Assembly (NCBI RefSeq): GCF_004362865.1
Contig: NZ_SNYI01000001.1
Coordinates: forward strand, 744,001 to 808,000
Origin: Zeaxanthinibacter enoshimensis
GTDB taxonomy: Bacteria; Bacteroidota; Bacteroidia; Flavobacteriales; Flavobacteriaceae
Length of the DNA stretch: 64,000 bases
Direction of reading: 5' to 3'
Each line of letters starts with the position of its first letter. Position 1 is the first letter of the stretch. Made by a program: the position numbers and the translations under genes. Of this stretch, positions 16,105 through 25,539 are shown piece after piece. A model generated the notes under the pieces. It searched no databases. It was not told the origin of the DNA and saw only the letters and a list, made by a program, of their open reading frames with translations.

Positions 16105-17748
16105 TTATAGTTTTATTTTTCCTTTAGCCACTTTATCGGCCATTATTAAAGCATTATAAGCGTTCACCATCTTCCCTGACCTGGAAATTCCGTCAAATGA
16201 AGTGGCTTTCGACTGGTCTCCTGCAACCAGCACGGGAGATTTGGTAGTAAGCCCGGACTGCATGATGATCTGCTTTACTTCGGAAGCCGAGAGCTTTGGA
16301 TAATAAGACCATACAAGGGCGGCTACGCCGGATACTGCCGGAGCTGCCATCGAGGTTCCTCCCATAAAGTCATACTCATTCCCGGGCAGGGTGGAGTATA
16401 TCTTTCCTCCTGGCGCAAATACATCAACATTCACCTTTCCGTAATTAGAAAAGGTGGCCACCATATCTGCCCCGTATTTACTTTCAAGGGCCCCAACTGT
16501 AATAACGTTGTCCGCTATCTCGGGTGCAGTGCCTTTCTGGTCATTTGGGAAATTCGGGTTTTCAGGTTTATCCAGGTCCAGCCCATCATTCCCGGCAGCA
16601 TGCACGATAAGAACATCTTTCTCCGCGGCATATTTAATGGCGTCGTACACCCATTCTGCATTTGGGGAGAATGATTTTCCGAAACTGGCATTGATGATCT
16701 TGGCGCCGTTATCTACGGCATAGCGGATCCCGAGCGCGATATCTTTGTCGTATTCATCCCCGTTAGGAACAGCCCTGATCGCCATGATCTTTACGTTCTG
16801 GGCAACGCCATTTGCTCCCTGTCCATTATTTCGTTCTGCTGCTATGATCCCGGCCACATGGGTTCCATGTGTTTCGTCCTCATCCCTGGGCATCGGGTTC
16901 CCGTTACCGTAATCAGTATCTGTAATATCATACGGGTCATCCCCGACAGCAGTCCGCCCGTCAAAATCCAGATTAAAGTGGTAATCAAGTCGTTCCGAGA
17001 AATATGCGATCCCGTTCTCCAGTTCTTCAATAACCTCAGGGATACTGTCCTTGAAATTGTACATCTGCAGCAGGACTGCCTTGTGTTGTTGCAATGTCTG
17101 CTCTTCCGTTTCTATATTGTAAACGTCCTCCTCGGTATAATCTTCCTTCCCAAGATGTTGGGCCACTGCCTTATCGGCTTCCCTGACCGCCTGGAGGATC
17201 TGTTCATACCGACTTTTATTCTGAAGTGATTCCTGTTTTTCCTCGTCCAGTTTGGCCTGGGCAAGAGCACGGGTAGATGCGTCGGCAAGCTTGAGCTTCA
17301 GGATACGGGTATATTCCAGTTGCTCGTTGTACGATTCCCCAAGGAAATTGTATCCGTGAACATCATCCACATACCCATTGTTATCATCATCTACACCATT
17401 ACCTGGTTTTTCATCTGTATTGGTCCATATCACCCCATCCAGGTCTTCGTGGTCCAAATCTACCCCTGAGTCCAGAACAGCAACAACTACCGTTTCACCT
17501 TTTTTATTCCCGATGATCTCGTTATATGCTTTATCCACACTCATCCCGGGGATGGTATCCGTGATCAGGTCCAGGTGTCCCCAATTCTCTTTTTCGGCCT
17601 GTGTCAGTTCAGCTGTTTTAAGCGGAACATTGTCAATATTTTCAACCGGAGTGCTTACGATGGCTGTACCACCACAACTCATCATCAGGAGCAGTGCAGC
17701 CGATAGACTGCTCAGCCTGCTTGCGTATTTAATAGTCTTTGGATTCAT
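16105..17748 (-). CDS. S8 (subtilisin-like) serine peptidase lipoprotein with a long helical insertion
   Basis: A 547-residue exported protease. A signal with lipobox precedes Cys25 (LLLMMSC). The catalytic triad is D93 (VVAVLDSGVDLDH), H294 (DETHGTHVAG) and S466 (GGTSMAAPAVSG), with the oxyanion Asn region IVHAAGNDG. Between the Asp and His boxes about 120 residues (roughly 140-260) form a charged, mostly helical insertion rich in Glu, Lys and Gln, absent from classical subtilisins. A DDDNNGYVDDVHGYNF segment next to the Asp box looks calcium-binding. It leads an operon with the M1 peptidase gene three bases downstream. Confidence 0.9.
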   Translation of the reverse strand: MNPKTIKYASRLSSLSAALLLMMSCGGTAIVSTPVENIDNVPLKTAELTQAEKENWGHLDLITDTIPGMSVDKAYNEIIGNKKGETVVVAVLDSGVDLDHEDLDGVIWTNTDEKPGNGVDDDNNGYVDDVHGYNFLGESYNEQLEYTRILKLKLADASTRALAQAKLDEEKQESLQNKSRYEQILQAVREADKAVAQHLGKEDYTEEDVYNIETEEQTLQQHKAVLLQMYNFKDSIPEVIEELENGIAYFSERLDYHFNLDFDGRTAVGDDPYDITDTDYGNGNPMPRDEDETHGTHVAGIIAAERNNGQGANGVAQNVKIMAIRAVPNGDEYDKDIALGIRYAVDNGAKIINASFGKSFSPNAEWVYDAIKYAAEKDVLIVHAAGNDGLDLDKPENPNFPNDQKGTAPEIADNVITVGALESKYGADMVATFSNYGKVNVDVFAPGGKIYSTLPGNEYDFMGGTSMAAPAVSGVAALVWSYYPKLSASEVKQIIMQSGLTTKSPVLVAGDQSKATSFDGISRSGKMVNAYNALIMADKVAKGKIKL

Positions 17749-17815
17749 ATTTGATTTAATGGTTATAAACTCTGTTGTGATTTAATTTTTCGGCTTTGCG
17801 GTTCAGCTGCTAAAA

Positions 17816-18676
17816 TTAGTTAAATACTTCATCGAACGTAAAGGTATCCTTTAGTCTGACTCCTTTTTCGGTATGCTGTACCGTACAGATCTCGTTATGG
17901 GCGTCGTGTTCCAGCATCAGGTAGTATTCCTCGTCAGCAGCGCGTTTCAGGAAGGCCCGTTTTTCATCCAGGGTAAGTAATGGCCGGGTATCGTAACCCA
18001 TTACATAAGGCAGCGGAAGATGCCCGACCGTAGGCAGCAGATCAGCCATAAAGACCAATTTCTTGCCTTTGTAATCCAGGTGCGGGATCATTTGCTTATC
18101 GGTATGACCATTGACAAAAAGGATATCAAAGCCCAGCTCGGTTTCAGTCTCGTAGGTACCGTAAGGAGGTTTCAGGAATTTGAGCTGACCACTTTCTTCC
18201 ATCGGCAGTAAGTTCTCTTTCAGGAAAGAAGCTTTCTCCCGGGCATTGGGTTGTGTTGCCCATTTCCAGTGATCCCGGTTTGTCCAGAACGAGGCGTTCT
18301 TAAATGCAGGTTCGTAACCTGTCCTGTCCTTGTTCCATTGGATGCTGCCACCACAATGGTCAAAATGAAGGTGGGTCATAAAAACGTCGGTAATATCATC
18401 GCGGTGAAAACCGTATTTCCGAAGCGATTTATCCAGGCTGTGATCACCCCATAGGGAATAATAGCCGAAGAATTTGTCCGATTGTTTATCTCCCATTCCA
18501 TTATCCACGAGGATCAGCCGGTTACCGTCTTCGATAAGGAGACACCGGGCCGCCATATCAATCAGGTTATTCGAGTCTGCAGGGTTGGTCCGGCTCCACA
18601 AGGTTTTTGGAACCACGCCGAACATGGCGCCTCCATCCAGCTTAAAATTTCCGGTCTCAATGGGGTATAAGGTCAT
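17816..18676 (-). CDS. Metallo-beta-lactamase-fold hydrolase (lactonase-like)
   Basis: From the chosen ATG (18676) the protein has 286 residues and starts directly with the MBL fold (MTLYPIETGNFKLDGGAMFG). An upstream in-frame ATG at 18739 adds an unlikely leader. The dinuclear metal motif is MTHLHFDHCGG (HxHxDH), the other ligands are in VNGHTDKQM, VFMADLLPT and LEHDAHNE. The overall pattern resembles the N-acyl-homoserine-lactonase or quorum-quenching lactonase branch, but the substrate cannot be inferred. No signal peptide from this start. Upstream, on the same strand, lies the probable gene remnant at 18752-19054. Confidence 0.82.
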   Translation of the reverse strand: MTLYPIETGNFKLDGGAMFGVVPKTLWSRTNPADSNNLIDMAARCLLIEDGNRLILVDNGMGDKQSDKFFGYYSLWGDHSLDKSLRKYGFHRDDITDVFMTHLHFDHCGGSIQWNKDRTGYEPAFKNASFWTNRDHWKWATQPNAREKASFLKENLLPMEESGQLKFLKPPYGTYETETELGFDILFVNGHTDKQMIPHLDYKGKKLVFMADLLPTVGHLPLPYVMGYDTRPLLTLDEKRAFLKRAADEEYYLMLEHDAHNEICTVQHTEKGVRLKDTFTFDEVFN

Positions 18677-18751
18677 GTCGTTGAAGTAAACAGCATGCAA
18701 AATAAGAAATGCTGAAGGGAAACATGGTCTTACTTTCAAATATTTAACAGA

Positions 18752-19054
18752 TCAGCCAGCATGATGCAGCAGATTCCTCAATTGCCGGGCTCCAAGGATC
18801 AGCAGGGCGATACCTAAATTTACATAGGTGCCGGCAATAATATTAATGGGAGCTCCTAGTGGCCAGTGAATATCGATTTCCACATCTTGGTATTCACCCC
18901 GGTCCGGGATTCTTTGATCCGTTGCTCTTTGGAAGTGGTTTTCTCCCCAATCTGTAGCAATTCCAACCGGGCTTTGAAGAAGTGAGCCAGCCGGATAATT
19001 TCCAGTATGTTTACCTCGTGGGTCGGCATAAAGGCAAATCCTGACAACATACGA
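18752..19054 (-). pseudogene. Probable gene remnant, overlapping open frames without a coherent start
   Basis: The 18677-19190 stretch has no intact gene. One minus-strand frame is open from 19054 to a TGA at 18754-18752 (100 codons) and reads like protein: PAGSLLQSPVGIATDWGEN, then a hydrophobic helix APINIIAGTYVNLGIALLIL. It has no ATG, GTG or TTG start. A second minus-strand frame (19050-18856, ATG start, 64 codons) is also protein-like: VNILEIIRLAHFFKARLELL, vaguely like a universal stress protein helix. Two plausible frames over the same bases suggest a frameshifted or truncated gene. Origin and function unrecognised. Confidence 0.35.
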
Positions 19055-19142
19055 TTAAAAAATAATGGATTGCATGGAAAAGCGTCCGTATTGCGGGCAA
19101 TTTAACGCGTAATTGCCTAACCGATTTGGGCAGAGATAGCAT

Positions 19143-19150
19143 TACCTTTG
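19143..19150 (+). promoter_or_regulatory. -7 promoter box upstream of the antiporter gene
   Basis: TACCTTTG is a perfect TAnnTTTG match 40 bases before the ATG. A TTTG at 19125-19128 is only 14 bases upstream, shorter than the usual spacer, so the -33 element is uncertain. Confidence 0.4.
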
Positions 19151-19190
19151 GGAATCAAATAAAAACAGTAATTTTCACAAAAAAGATCTT

Positions 19191-21056
19191 ATGGTAGAAT
19201 TAGCGGGAATTATTATCCTCGGAATCCTTGCCCAATGGGTGGCCTGGCGACTGAAACTGCCGGCTATCCTGCCTCTTATCCTCATCGGGCTTCTCGTGGG
19301 GCCTATCGCAACTTTATTTACAGAAAACGGGCAGAAGCTCATAGAGCCGATCTGGAATGGCTCCATTGGCCTTTTCCCTGGTGACGGTCTTTATTATTTT
19401 GTTTCTCTCGCTATCAGTATCATTCTATTTGAAGGAGGACTGACCCTCAGAAGATCAGAAGTTGCCAATATCGGACCCGTGATCACCAAGCTGATCACGG
19501 TAGGAACCCTGACTACCTTTATCGCGGCAGGAATTGCTGCCCACCTGATCTTTGGACTGAGCTGGCAGATATCCTTCCTTTTTTCATCCCTGATCATTGT
19601 AACCGGGCCTACGGTTATCACCCCCATCCTCCGGAATATCCCCCTGAAGAAAGATCTCTCTGCGGTCCTGAAATGGGAGGGGATACTTATAGATCCTATT
19701 GGCGCGCTGGTAGCGGTACTGGTATATGAGTTTATCAGTGTTGGTGACGGGGAAGCCTATACTATGAAAGGTCTGATCGATTTCGCAAAGATCCTGCTCT
19801 TTGGGTTTACGTTTGGTTTTACTTTCGCCCATGCCCTTGCTTTTGTGATCAAGAAAAATCTTATCCCTCATTACCTTCTCAATGTTGTAGCATTATCCAC
19901 GGTACTGGGAGTTTTTGTGATGTCAGATCAATTTGCACATGAATCCGGACTACTCGCGGTAGTGATTATGGGAATGGTCCTTGGGAATACCAACCTCCCT
20001 AACCTGAAAGAGTTATTGTATTTTAAAGAATCGCTCAGTGTACTGCTGATCTCCATTCTCTTTATTTTACTTGCCGCCAACATCAATATGGAGGACCTGT
20101 ACTTGATCTATACCTGGAAAACGGCCTTGCTCTTCGCGATCATTGTTTTCCTGATCAGGCCGGTGGGGGTGTTCTTAAGTGCTTACGGATCCCACCTGAA
20201 GTTCAAGGAGCAACTTTTTGTTGGCTGGGTTGGTCCAAGGGGTATTGTAGCTGCCGGGATCGCTTCTTTATTCGGGTCTAAATTACTTGCCAAAGGCGAA
20301 GCCGGTGCTGAGTATATCACCCCGCTAGTTTTTATGATCGTTTTGGGAACTGTATTGCTCAACGCCACTACGGCCCGTATGTTCGCCCGTCTAGTAGGGG
20401 TATTCCTTGAAAAATCAGAAGGCATACTGATTATAGGTGCATCCAAGACCTCCCGCCTGATCGCGGAATACCTGCACAAGAACAGTCGGCACGTGGTATT
20501 AATTGACAATAACGAGATCAATATAGAAAAGGCTAAAAAGATTGGCCTGGAAGCTATAAAGGCTAATATTTATTCGGACACCCTCACCGATAACATAGAA
20601 CTGAACGACATGGGTTACCTTATGGCGTTGACCGGGAACTCGGAAATCAACGATTACGCCATCGATAAGTTCAGGGACCAGTTCGGGGAGAACGGCGCCT
20701 TCCGTTTGGTGAACGCAGATGAAATGAAAGACCCCGAGAATAACCCGAGGGAAGGGCTGTTCTCACATACGGATGACTTTATTAAACTGATGGAGACCAC
20801 CAGGAAGTTCCCTTACATCCACGAGATCGATATCAATGACCAGGAACACTACGAAGGCCTGATAGAGATGACTAAAGCCGATGATGATATTATCCCAATC
20901 TTCCTGAAATTCCCTAATGGGGAGCTCAATATCATTCCCTCTTACAGCAAGGAATTCACGGATATTACAGAAGGGTATAAACTGGTTTACCTGGGGAAGA
21001 AACTGCAGATAGAAAAAAGTACCCAGACCAAGGAAAAAGAAAAGACCGCGAACTGA
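19191..21056 (+). CDS. Cation:proton antiporter (CPA family) with C-terminal TrkA-N-like domain
   Basis: A 621-residue inner-membrane antiporter, probably Na+/H+ or K+/H+. Residues 1-400 contain about twelve membrane helices with family features including LILIGLLVGPIATLF, LFEGGLTLRRSE and VTGPTVITPILRNIPL. Residues from about 410 form a Rossmann-like regulatory domain, GILIIGASKTSRLIAEYL and VVLIDNNEINIEKAKKIGLEA, as in TrkA/KefB proteins, followed by a TrkA-C-like tail to 600. The last 15 residues are charged. The gene has its own -7 box and ends in a terminator shared with lepA. Confidence 0.88.
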   Translation: MVELAGIIILGILAQWVAWRLKLPAILPLILIGLLVGPIATLFTENGQKLIEPIWNGSIGLFPGDGLYYFVSLAISIILFEGGLTLRRSEVANIGPVITKLITVGTLTTFIAAGIAAHLIFGLSWQISFLFSSLIIVTGPTVITPILRNIPLKKDLSAVLKWEGILIDPIGALVAVLVYEFISVGDGEAYTMKGLIDFAKILLFGFTFGFTFAHALAFVIKKNLIPHYLLNVVALSTVLGVFVMSDQFAHESGLLAVVIMGMVLGNTNLPNLKELLYFKESLSVLLISILFILLAANINMEDLYLIYTWKTALLFAIIVFLIRPVGVFLSAYGSHLKFKEQLFVGWVGPRGIVAAGIASLFGSKLLAKGEAGAEYITPLVFMIVLGTVLLNATTARMFARLVGVFLEKSEGILIIGASKTSRLIAEYLHKNSRHVVLIDNNEINIEKAKKIGLEAIKANIYSDTLTDNIELNDMGYLMALTGNSEINDYAIDKFRDQFGENGAFRLVNADEMKDPENNPREGLFSHTDDFIKLMETTRKFPYIHEIDINDQEHYEGLIEMTKADDDIIPIFLKFPNGELNIIPSYSKEFTDITEGYKLVYLGKKLQIEKSTQTKEKEKTAN

Positions 21057-21076
21057 TAAGCAGTACCCGGTCTTTT
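21040..21076. terminator. Terminator between convergent antiporter and lepA genes
   Basis: A 9-bp stem, AAAAGACCG (21040-21048) with CGGTCTTTT (21068-21076), and a 19-base loop. The left arm lies within the last codons of the antiporter gene. A and T runs at the two ends allow function on both strands, though the long loop lowers certainty. Confidence 0.6.
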
Positions 21077-21094
21077 AAATTTTGATTAAAGGTA

Positions 21095-22891
21095 TCAGTC
21101 GTTGAGTTTTAGGACGGCCATAAAGGCTTGCTGTGGAATTTCTACATTCCCTACCTGTCTCATTCGTTTTTTACCTTTTTTCTGCTTTTCTAGAAGTTTC
21201 CTCTTACGCGAGATATCTCCCCCGTAACATTTAGCGGTAACATCTTTCCTCAGGGCTTTGATGGTTTCCCTGGAGATGATCTTGGCGCCGATGGCGGCCT
21301 GGATCGGGATATCAAACTGCTGCCTCGGGATCAGTTCTTTCAGTTTCTCACACATCCGCTTTCCTATATCGTACGCATTGTCAAAATGCACCAGGGCAGA
21401 AAGGGCATCAACAGGCTGAGCATTCAATAAGATATCAACCCTGACCAGTTTGGACGTACGCATCCCGATCGGCGTATAGTCAAAGGAAGCATAACCTTTA
21501 GAAACGGTTTTAAGTCTGTCGTAGAAATCAAATACGATCTCTGCCAGTGGCATGTCAAAAGTCAGTTCTACCCGATCTGTGGTCAGGTAGGTCTGGTTGG
21601 TGATCTGGCCACGTTTATCGATACAAAGCGACATTACGTTTCCAACGAAATCTGCCTTGGTAATAATGGTCGCTTTGATATAGGGCTCCTCTACACGCGA
21701 AACAGTGGAGGGGTCCGGAAGGTCAGAGGGATTGTTAACGATGATCGCCTCGTCCGGGTCCTTGGTACTGTAAGCGTAATAACTTACGTTGGGTACGGTG
21801 GTGATGACGGTCATATCGAACTCCCTTTCCAGGCGTTCCTGTACGATCTCCATATGCAGCATCCCCAGGAATCCACAACGAAAACCGAAACCAAGGGCAG
21901 CACTACTTTCCGGGGTAAATACCAGGGAGGCATCGTTTAGCTGAAGTTTTTCCATGGAAGACCTCAACTCCTCGAAATCCTCAGTATCTACCGGATAGAT
22001 CCCCGCGAATACCATGGGTTTTACGTCCTCGAATCCCTCGATAGGGTTCCTGGTCGGGTTGGTGGCATCGGTAATGGTATCACCAACTTTTACTTCCCGG
22101 GCATCTTTGATCCCCGTGATCAGGTAACCCACATCCCCGGCTTTGATCGATGGCTTTGGCACCTGTGTAAGTTTCAGGGTTCCCACCTCGTCGGCATCAT
22201 ATTTTTTATCCGTAGCGACAAACTTGATCTTTTGACCTTTTTTTATCTCCCCGTTAATTACCCGGAAGTAGGTCTCTACTCCCCTGAAGGGGTTATAAAC
22301 TGAGTCGAATACAAGGGCCTGTAATGGCTCATCCACCGTTCCGCTCGGGGCGGGGACCCTTTCAATTATAGCGGCCAGGATCTCTTCAATTCCCAGGCCT
22401 GTTTTAGCACTGGCCGGGATCACATCTTCCGGGGCACACCCTAAAAGGTCTACGATATCGTCTGTAACTTCCTCCGGGTTTGCACTCGGGAGGTCTACTT
22501 TATTCAGTACCGGGATGATCTCCAAATCGTTCTCAAGGGCCAGGTAGAGGTTTGATATGGTTTGCGCCTGTATACTCTGGGCCGCATCTACTACCAGTAA
22601 AGCGCCTTCACAGGCCGCGATAGATCGCGATACTTCGTAAGAAAAGTCTACGTGACCGGGGGTATCGATAAGGTTAAGGATATATTTTTCTCCTTTATAT
22701 ACGTATTCCATCTGGATCGCGTGGCTTTTGATGGTGATGCCGCGTTCGCGTTCCAGGTCCATATTATCCAGGAGTTGTGCTTTCTTCTCTCGCTCAGTCA
22801 CAGAACCGGTAAAGTCGAGCAGCCGGTCGGCCAACGTACTCTTACCGTGGTCAATATGAGCGATAATACAGAAATTACGAATGTTCTTCAT
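21095..22891 (-). CDS. lepA: Elongation factor 4 (back-translocating GTPase LepA)
   Basis: A ribosome-associated translational GTPase. The chosen ATG at 22891 ([19 protein letters not shown]) gives 598 residues, the standard length; an upstream in-frame ATG at 22981 adds 30 residues not expected in the family. G motifs are intact: AHIDHGKST (P loop), RERGITIKS (switch I), DTPGHVDF (G3), NKVDLPSA (G4) and SAKTG (G5). The unique C-terminal domain, [18 protein letters not shown] to [24 protein letters not shown], is present. Confidence 0.96.
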   Translation of the reverse strand: MKNIRNFCIIAHIDHGKSTLADRLLDFTGSVTEREKKAQLLDNMDLERERGITIKSHAIQMEYVYKGEKYILNLIDTPGHVDFSYEVSRSIAACEGALLVVDAAQSIQAQTISNLYLALENDLEIIPVLNKVDLPSANPEEVTDDIVDLLGCAPEDVIPASAKTGLGIEEILAAIIERVPAPSGTVDEPLQALVFDSVYNPFRGVETYFRVINGEIKKGQKIKFVATDKKYDADEVGTLKLTQVPKPSIKAGDVGYLITGIKDAREVKVGDTITDATNPTRNPIEGFEDVKPMVFAGIYPVDTEDFEELRSSMEKLQLNDASLVFTPESSAALGFGFRCGFLGMLHMEIVQERLEREFDMTVITTVPNVSYYAYSTKDPDEAIIVNNPSDLPDPSTVSRVEEPYIKATIITKADFVGNVMSLCIDKRGQITNQTYLTTDRVELTFDMPLAEIVFDFYDRLKTVSKGYASFDYTPIGMRTSKLVRVDILLNAQPVDALSALVHFDNAYDIGKRMCEKLKELIPRQQFDIPIQAAIGAKIISRETIKALRKDVTAKCYGGDISRKRKLLEKQKKGKKRMRQVGNVEIPQQAFMAVLKLND

Positions 22892-23021
22892 AGCAATTCC
22901 AACTTTTACGAGGTTGGTTTTCAGGAATGGCAAATATAATTCATTTCCGCTCAAGGCATTCACTTCTGGCCTCAAAATCATGGGGTCTAAGCAGGCTGAT
23001 CATCGATTGTAGGAAATAATC

Positions 23022-23054
23022 TTAGTGTTATACCTGATAATTTTTATAGATTTG
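23022..23054 (+). promoter_or_regulatory. Promoter of the TonB-type beta-barrel gene
   Basis: A perfect -7 box TAGATTTG at 23047-23054, with TTAG (a weak TTTG) at 23022-23025 and a 21-base spacer. It lies 21 bases before the ATG at 23076, which supports that start over the in-frame ATG at 23025, which would lie upstream of transcription start. Confidence 0.55.
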
Positions 23055-23075
23055 ACCTACATCCCTGAATCTGTG

Positions 23076-25475
23076 ATGCGAACAACCATTTTGTTGCTTG
23101 TGCTGCTCCCCCTTGGACTCCTGGCCCAGACCTACGAAGTAACTGGAACCGTTAAGGACGGTCAAGGAGCCGCAGTGGCATTTGCAAATGTTTTTATACT
23201 TAAAGCCAGCGATTCCTCTATCGTCCAGGGCACTTCTGCCCGTGAAGACGGGCGCTTTGTGCTCACTAATGTCCTGCCCGACCTTTACCTCTTAAAAGCG
23301 AGTTATTTCGGAAGCGGATCAAAAATGCGTGCCCTGGATATCAGCAGGGATGTGAATATCGGCACGATTATCCTGGATAATAATGGCTCCGACCTGGACG
23401 AGGTTATAGTTACGGCCAGGCAGCCTACGTTAGAACAGAAAGCAGACAGATTGGTCTTCCACGTTGAGAACACCATCGTTTCACAAGGGAACACCTGGGA
23501 CCTGATCCGGAACACCCCGGGAGTGGTGAACGTACAGGGAAGCCTGCAGATCCGGGGACAGGAAGCGACAGTATACCTGAATGACCGGAAGATACAGTTA
23601 TCCCCCACCGAAGTGCAGGACCTGCTCGAAGGTCTTTCCGGAAGCAGTATCGCTTCAGTTGAATTGATCCAAAATCCGCCTGCCCGATACGATTCGGAAG
23701 GGGGGCCTATCCTTAATATCGTGACCAGCAGGGCGGTTACTCCCGGCTACAAGGGAAGCCTGCAAGGGTCTTTTACCCAGGGAGTTTTCCCTAAATACCA
23801 GGTGGGAAGCAGTCATTATTTTAAAAATGATAAACTGAACCTGTTTACCAATTACAGCATCAGCCCACGAAAGGAATTTGACGATGTACCCAGTACCATC
23901 AATTTCATCAATACTTCGGATGATATTTTTGCCCGATGGGAATCCCAGCTGGACCGCGTCACCGATAAACTGACCCATAATGCCAATCTGACTGCCGATT
24001 ACGATTTTGATAAGCGGAACAGCATCAACCTGACCAGTAACTTTTCTTACACCCCGGAAGACCGGGTCAATAACCGCCTGGTCATGGAAGCACTGGATGC
24101 CTCGCAAAACCTGGACTCGACCCTGGTTACAACCAGCCTGATAGATAATCAAACCCTGAACCTGGCTACCGATCTTACCTACGAACACCGTTTTGACAAG
24201 GCCGGTCGCGTAGTAAAGGTAAATGGACATTTTACCCGTTATGATGATACCCAGGACCAGGATGGATCCACGGACTATTTTGATCCCAGCGGGATGTTCA
24301 CAAGGAATTTCACTTTCCAGACCGATGCAGGGCAGGATATAAAGATCTATACCGGGCAGCTGGATTATTTTGACCTACTGGGAGAGGTGAATTTTGAGGC
24401 CGGGTTCAAACAATCTGTCATCCGTTCCTCGAGCAGGATCGATTACCTGGCTGTGAATGGATCCCAAAGCAACTTCCCGGATGCTTCAACGGACAACTAC
24501 GAATACAGTGAAGATATTTCGGCCGGATACGTCAGTTTCCTTAGGAACTGGGAAAAATGGTCGGTCAAAGCCGGTCTTCGCGCAGAGCAGACCAGGGCCG
24601 AAGGAAATTCTATCACCCTGAGCGAAACCATCATCCAGGATTATTTTGAACTATTTCCCTCATTCTACCTGATGCGGAACCTCGGGGAGGAGAACAGTAT
24701 GTCATTTAATTACAGCAGGAAATTGCGCAGGCCTAACTACCGTGACCTGAATCCATTCCGGTATTATTTTAACGAGTACGATTTTGCCTCGGGGAATCCC
24801 AACCTCAGGCCTTCATTCAGCCATAACTTTAACCTGAACCTCTCGTTGAAGAATACCTACTTTATAGACCTCTATTACCGGGACAACGGGAAATATGTCA
24901 TGGACCTGAGTTTCCAGGACAACCAGAGGCAGATCCTGCGGCAGGAACGGCAGAACGGCCTCGGGAGTATCTCTTACGGGCTAGATCTGATCGTCAATGA
25001 ATCGATCACTAATGCCTGGTACCTGTTCGCCTACGGCTCCCTGTTCGTAGAAGAGGAAAAGTTTTTAGGTGTAGAAAGTGGCAATGTACCCATCACCAAC
25101 CGCGTGGAAGGGGTTTTCCTGCAGGTAGGCAATTTCTTCACGCTCAGTGGAGACGGGACCTTTACGGGGGAAGCATCATTTACCTATCTCTCAAGCTTCC
25201 TGACAGGCTCTTACATCCAGGATGCCACAGCCACGTTAAACCTGGGGGTGAAAAAAACATTCTGGGATAACCGTGCCAGTGTTTCGGTCGCATTCGAAGA
25301 TATCCTGAACAGGTCTAATGCTTTGCGTACCACCCGCTACCTCAACCAGTTTAATTCCTACACCAAGAACGAGGAAACTCAGATTTTACGGGTTGGTTTT
25401 ACCTATAACTTCGGTAATTTCAGGTTGACGGATAACCAGCGGGATGTCAATAAAACGGAGAGGGACCGCCTGTAA
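23076..25475 (+). CDS. Outer membrane beta-barrel family protein (TonB-dependent receptor-like)
   Basis: A 799-residue outer-membrane protein. Signal peptide MRTTILLLVLLPLGLLAQ is followed by a CarboxypepD_reg-like beta sandwich (about 20-100: VTGTVKDGQGAAVAFANVFI), a plug-like domain (about 110-220: LDEVIVTARQPTLEQKADRLVFHVEN and LRIRGQEATVYLNDRKI-like strands) and a C-terminal barrel with alternating aromatic strands ending in FTYNFGNF. It belongs to the OMP_b-brl_3 type rather than SusC, and no SusD partner is nearby. The ligand is unknown. The start at 23076 is preferred because of the promoter and the signal peptide. Confidence 0.88.
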   Translation: MRTTILLLVLLPLGLLAQTYEVTGTVKDGQGAAVAFANVFILKASDSSIVQGTSAREDGRFVLTNVLPDLYLLKASYFGSGSKMRALDISRDVNIGTIILDNNGSDLDEVIVTARQPTLEQKADRLVFHVENTIVSQGNTWDLIRNTPGVVNVQGSLQIRGQEATVYLNDRKIQLSPTEVQDLLEGLSGSSIASVELIQNPPARYDSEGGPILNIVTSRAVTPGYKGSLQGSFTQGVFPKYQVGSSHYFKNDKLNLFTNYSISPRKEFDDVPSTINFINTSDDIFARWESQLDRVTDKLTHNANLTADYDFDKRNSINLTSNFSYTPEDRVNNRLVMEALDASQNLDSTLVTTSLIDNQTLNLATDLTYEHRFDKAGRVVKVNGHFTRYDDTQDQDGSTDYFDPSGMFTRNFTFQTDAGQDIKIYTGQLDYFDLLGEVNFEAGFKQSVIRSSSRIDYLAVNGSQSNFPDASTDNYEYSEDISAGYVSFLRNWEKWSVKAGLRAEQTRAEGNSITLSETIIQDYFELFPSFYLMRNLGEENSMSFNYSRKLRRPNYRDLNPFRYYFNEYDFASGNPNLRPSFSHNFNLNLSLKNTYFIDLYYRDNGKYVMDLSFQDNQRQILRQERQNGLGSISYGLDLIVNESITNAWYLFAYGSLFVEEEKFLGVESGNVPITNRVEGVFLQVGNFFTLSGDGTFTGEASFTYLSSFLTGSYIQDATATLNLGVKKTFWDNRASVSVAFEDILNRSNALRTTRYLNQFNSYTKNEETQILRVGFTYNFGNFRLTDNQRDVNKTERDRL

Positions 25476-25489
25476 ACCAAGGAAATATC

Positions 25490-25519
25490 TTTCCAGTTCC
25501 GTCTTATTTCTTAATTTTG
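25490..25519 (+). promoter_or_regulatory. Promoter of dusB
   Basis: TTTC at 25490-25493, an 18-base spacer and a perfect -7 box TAATTTTG at 25512-25519. It is 20 bases upstream of the ATG at 25540 and excludes the earlier in-frame ATG at 25444. Confidence 0.6.
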
Positions 25520-25539
25520 CATCCCAAATTATACTGCAT

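Noticed and set aside
23025-23075. Longer N-terminus for the beta-barrel protein (ATG 23025)
   Set aside because: A perfect -7 box at 23047-23054 would place transcription start downstream of that ATG, and the signal peptide begins at 23076.
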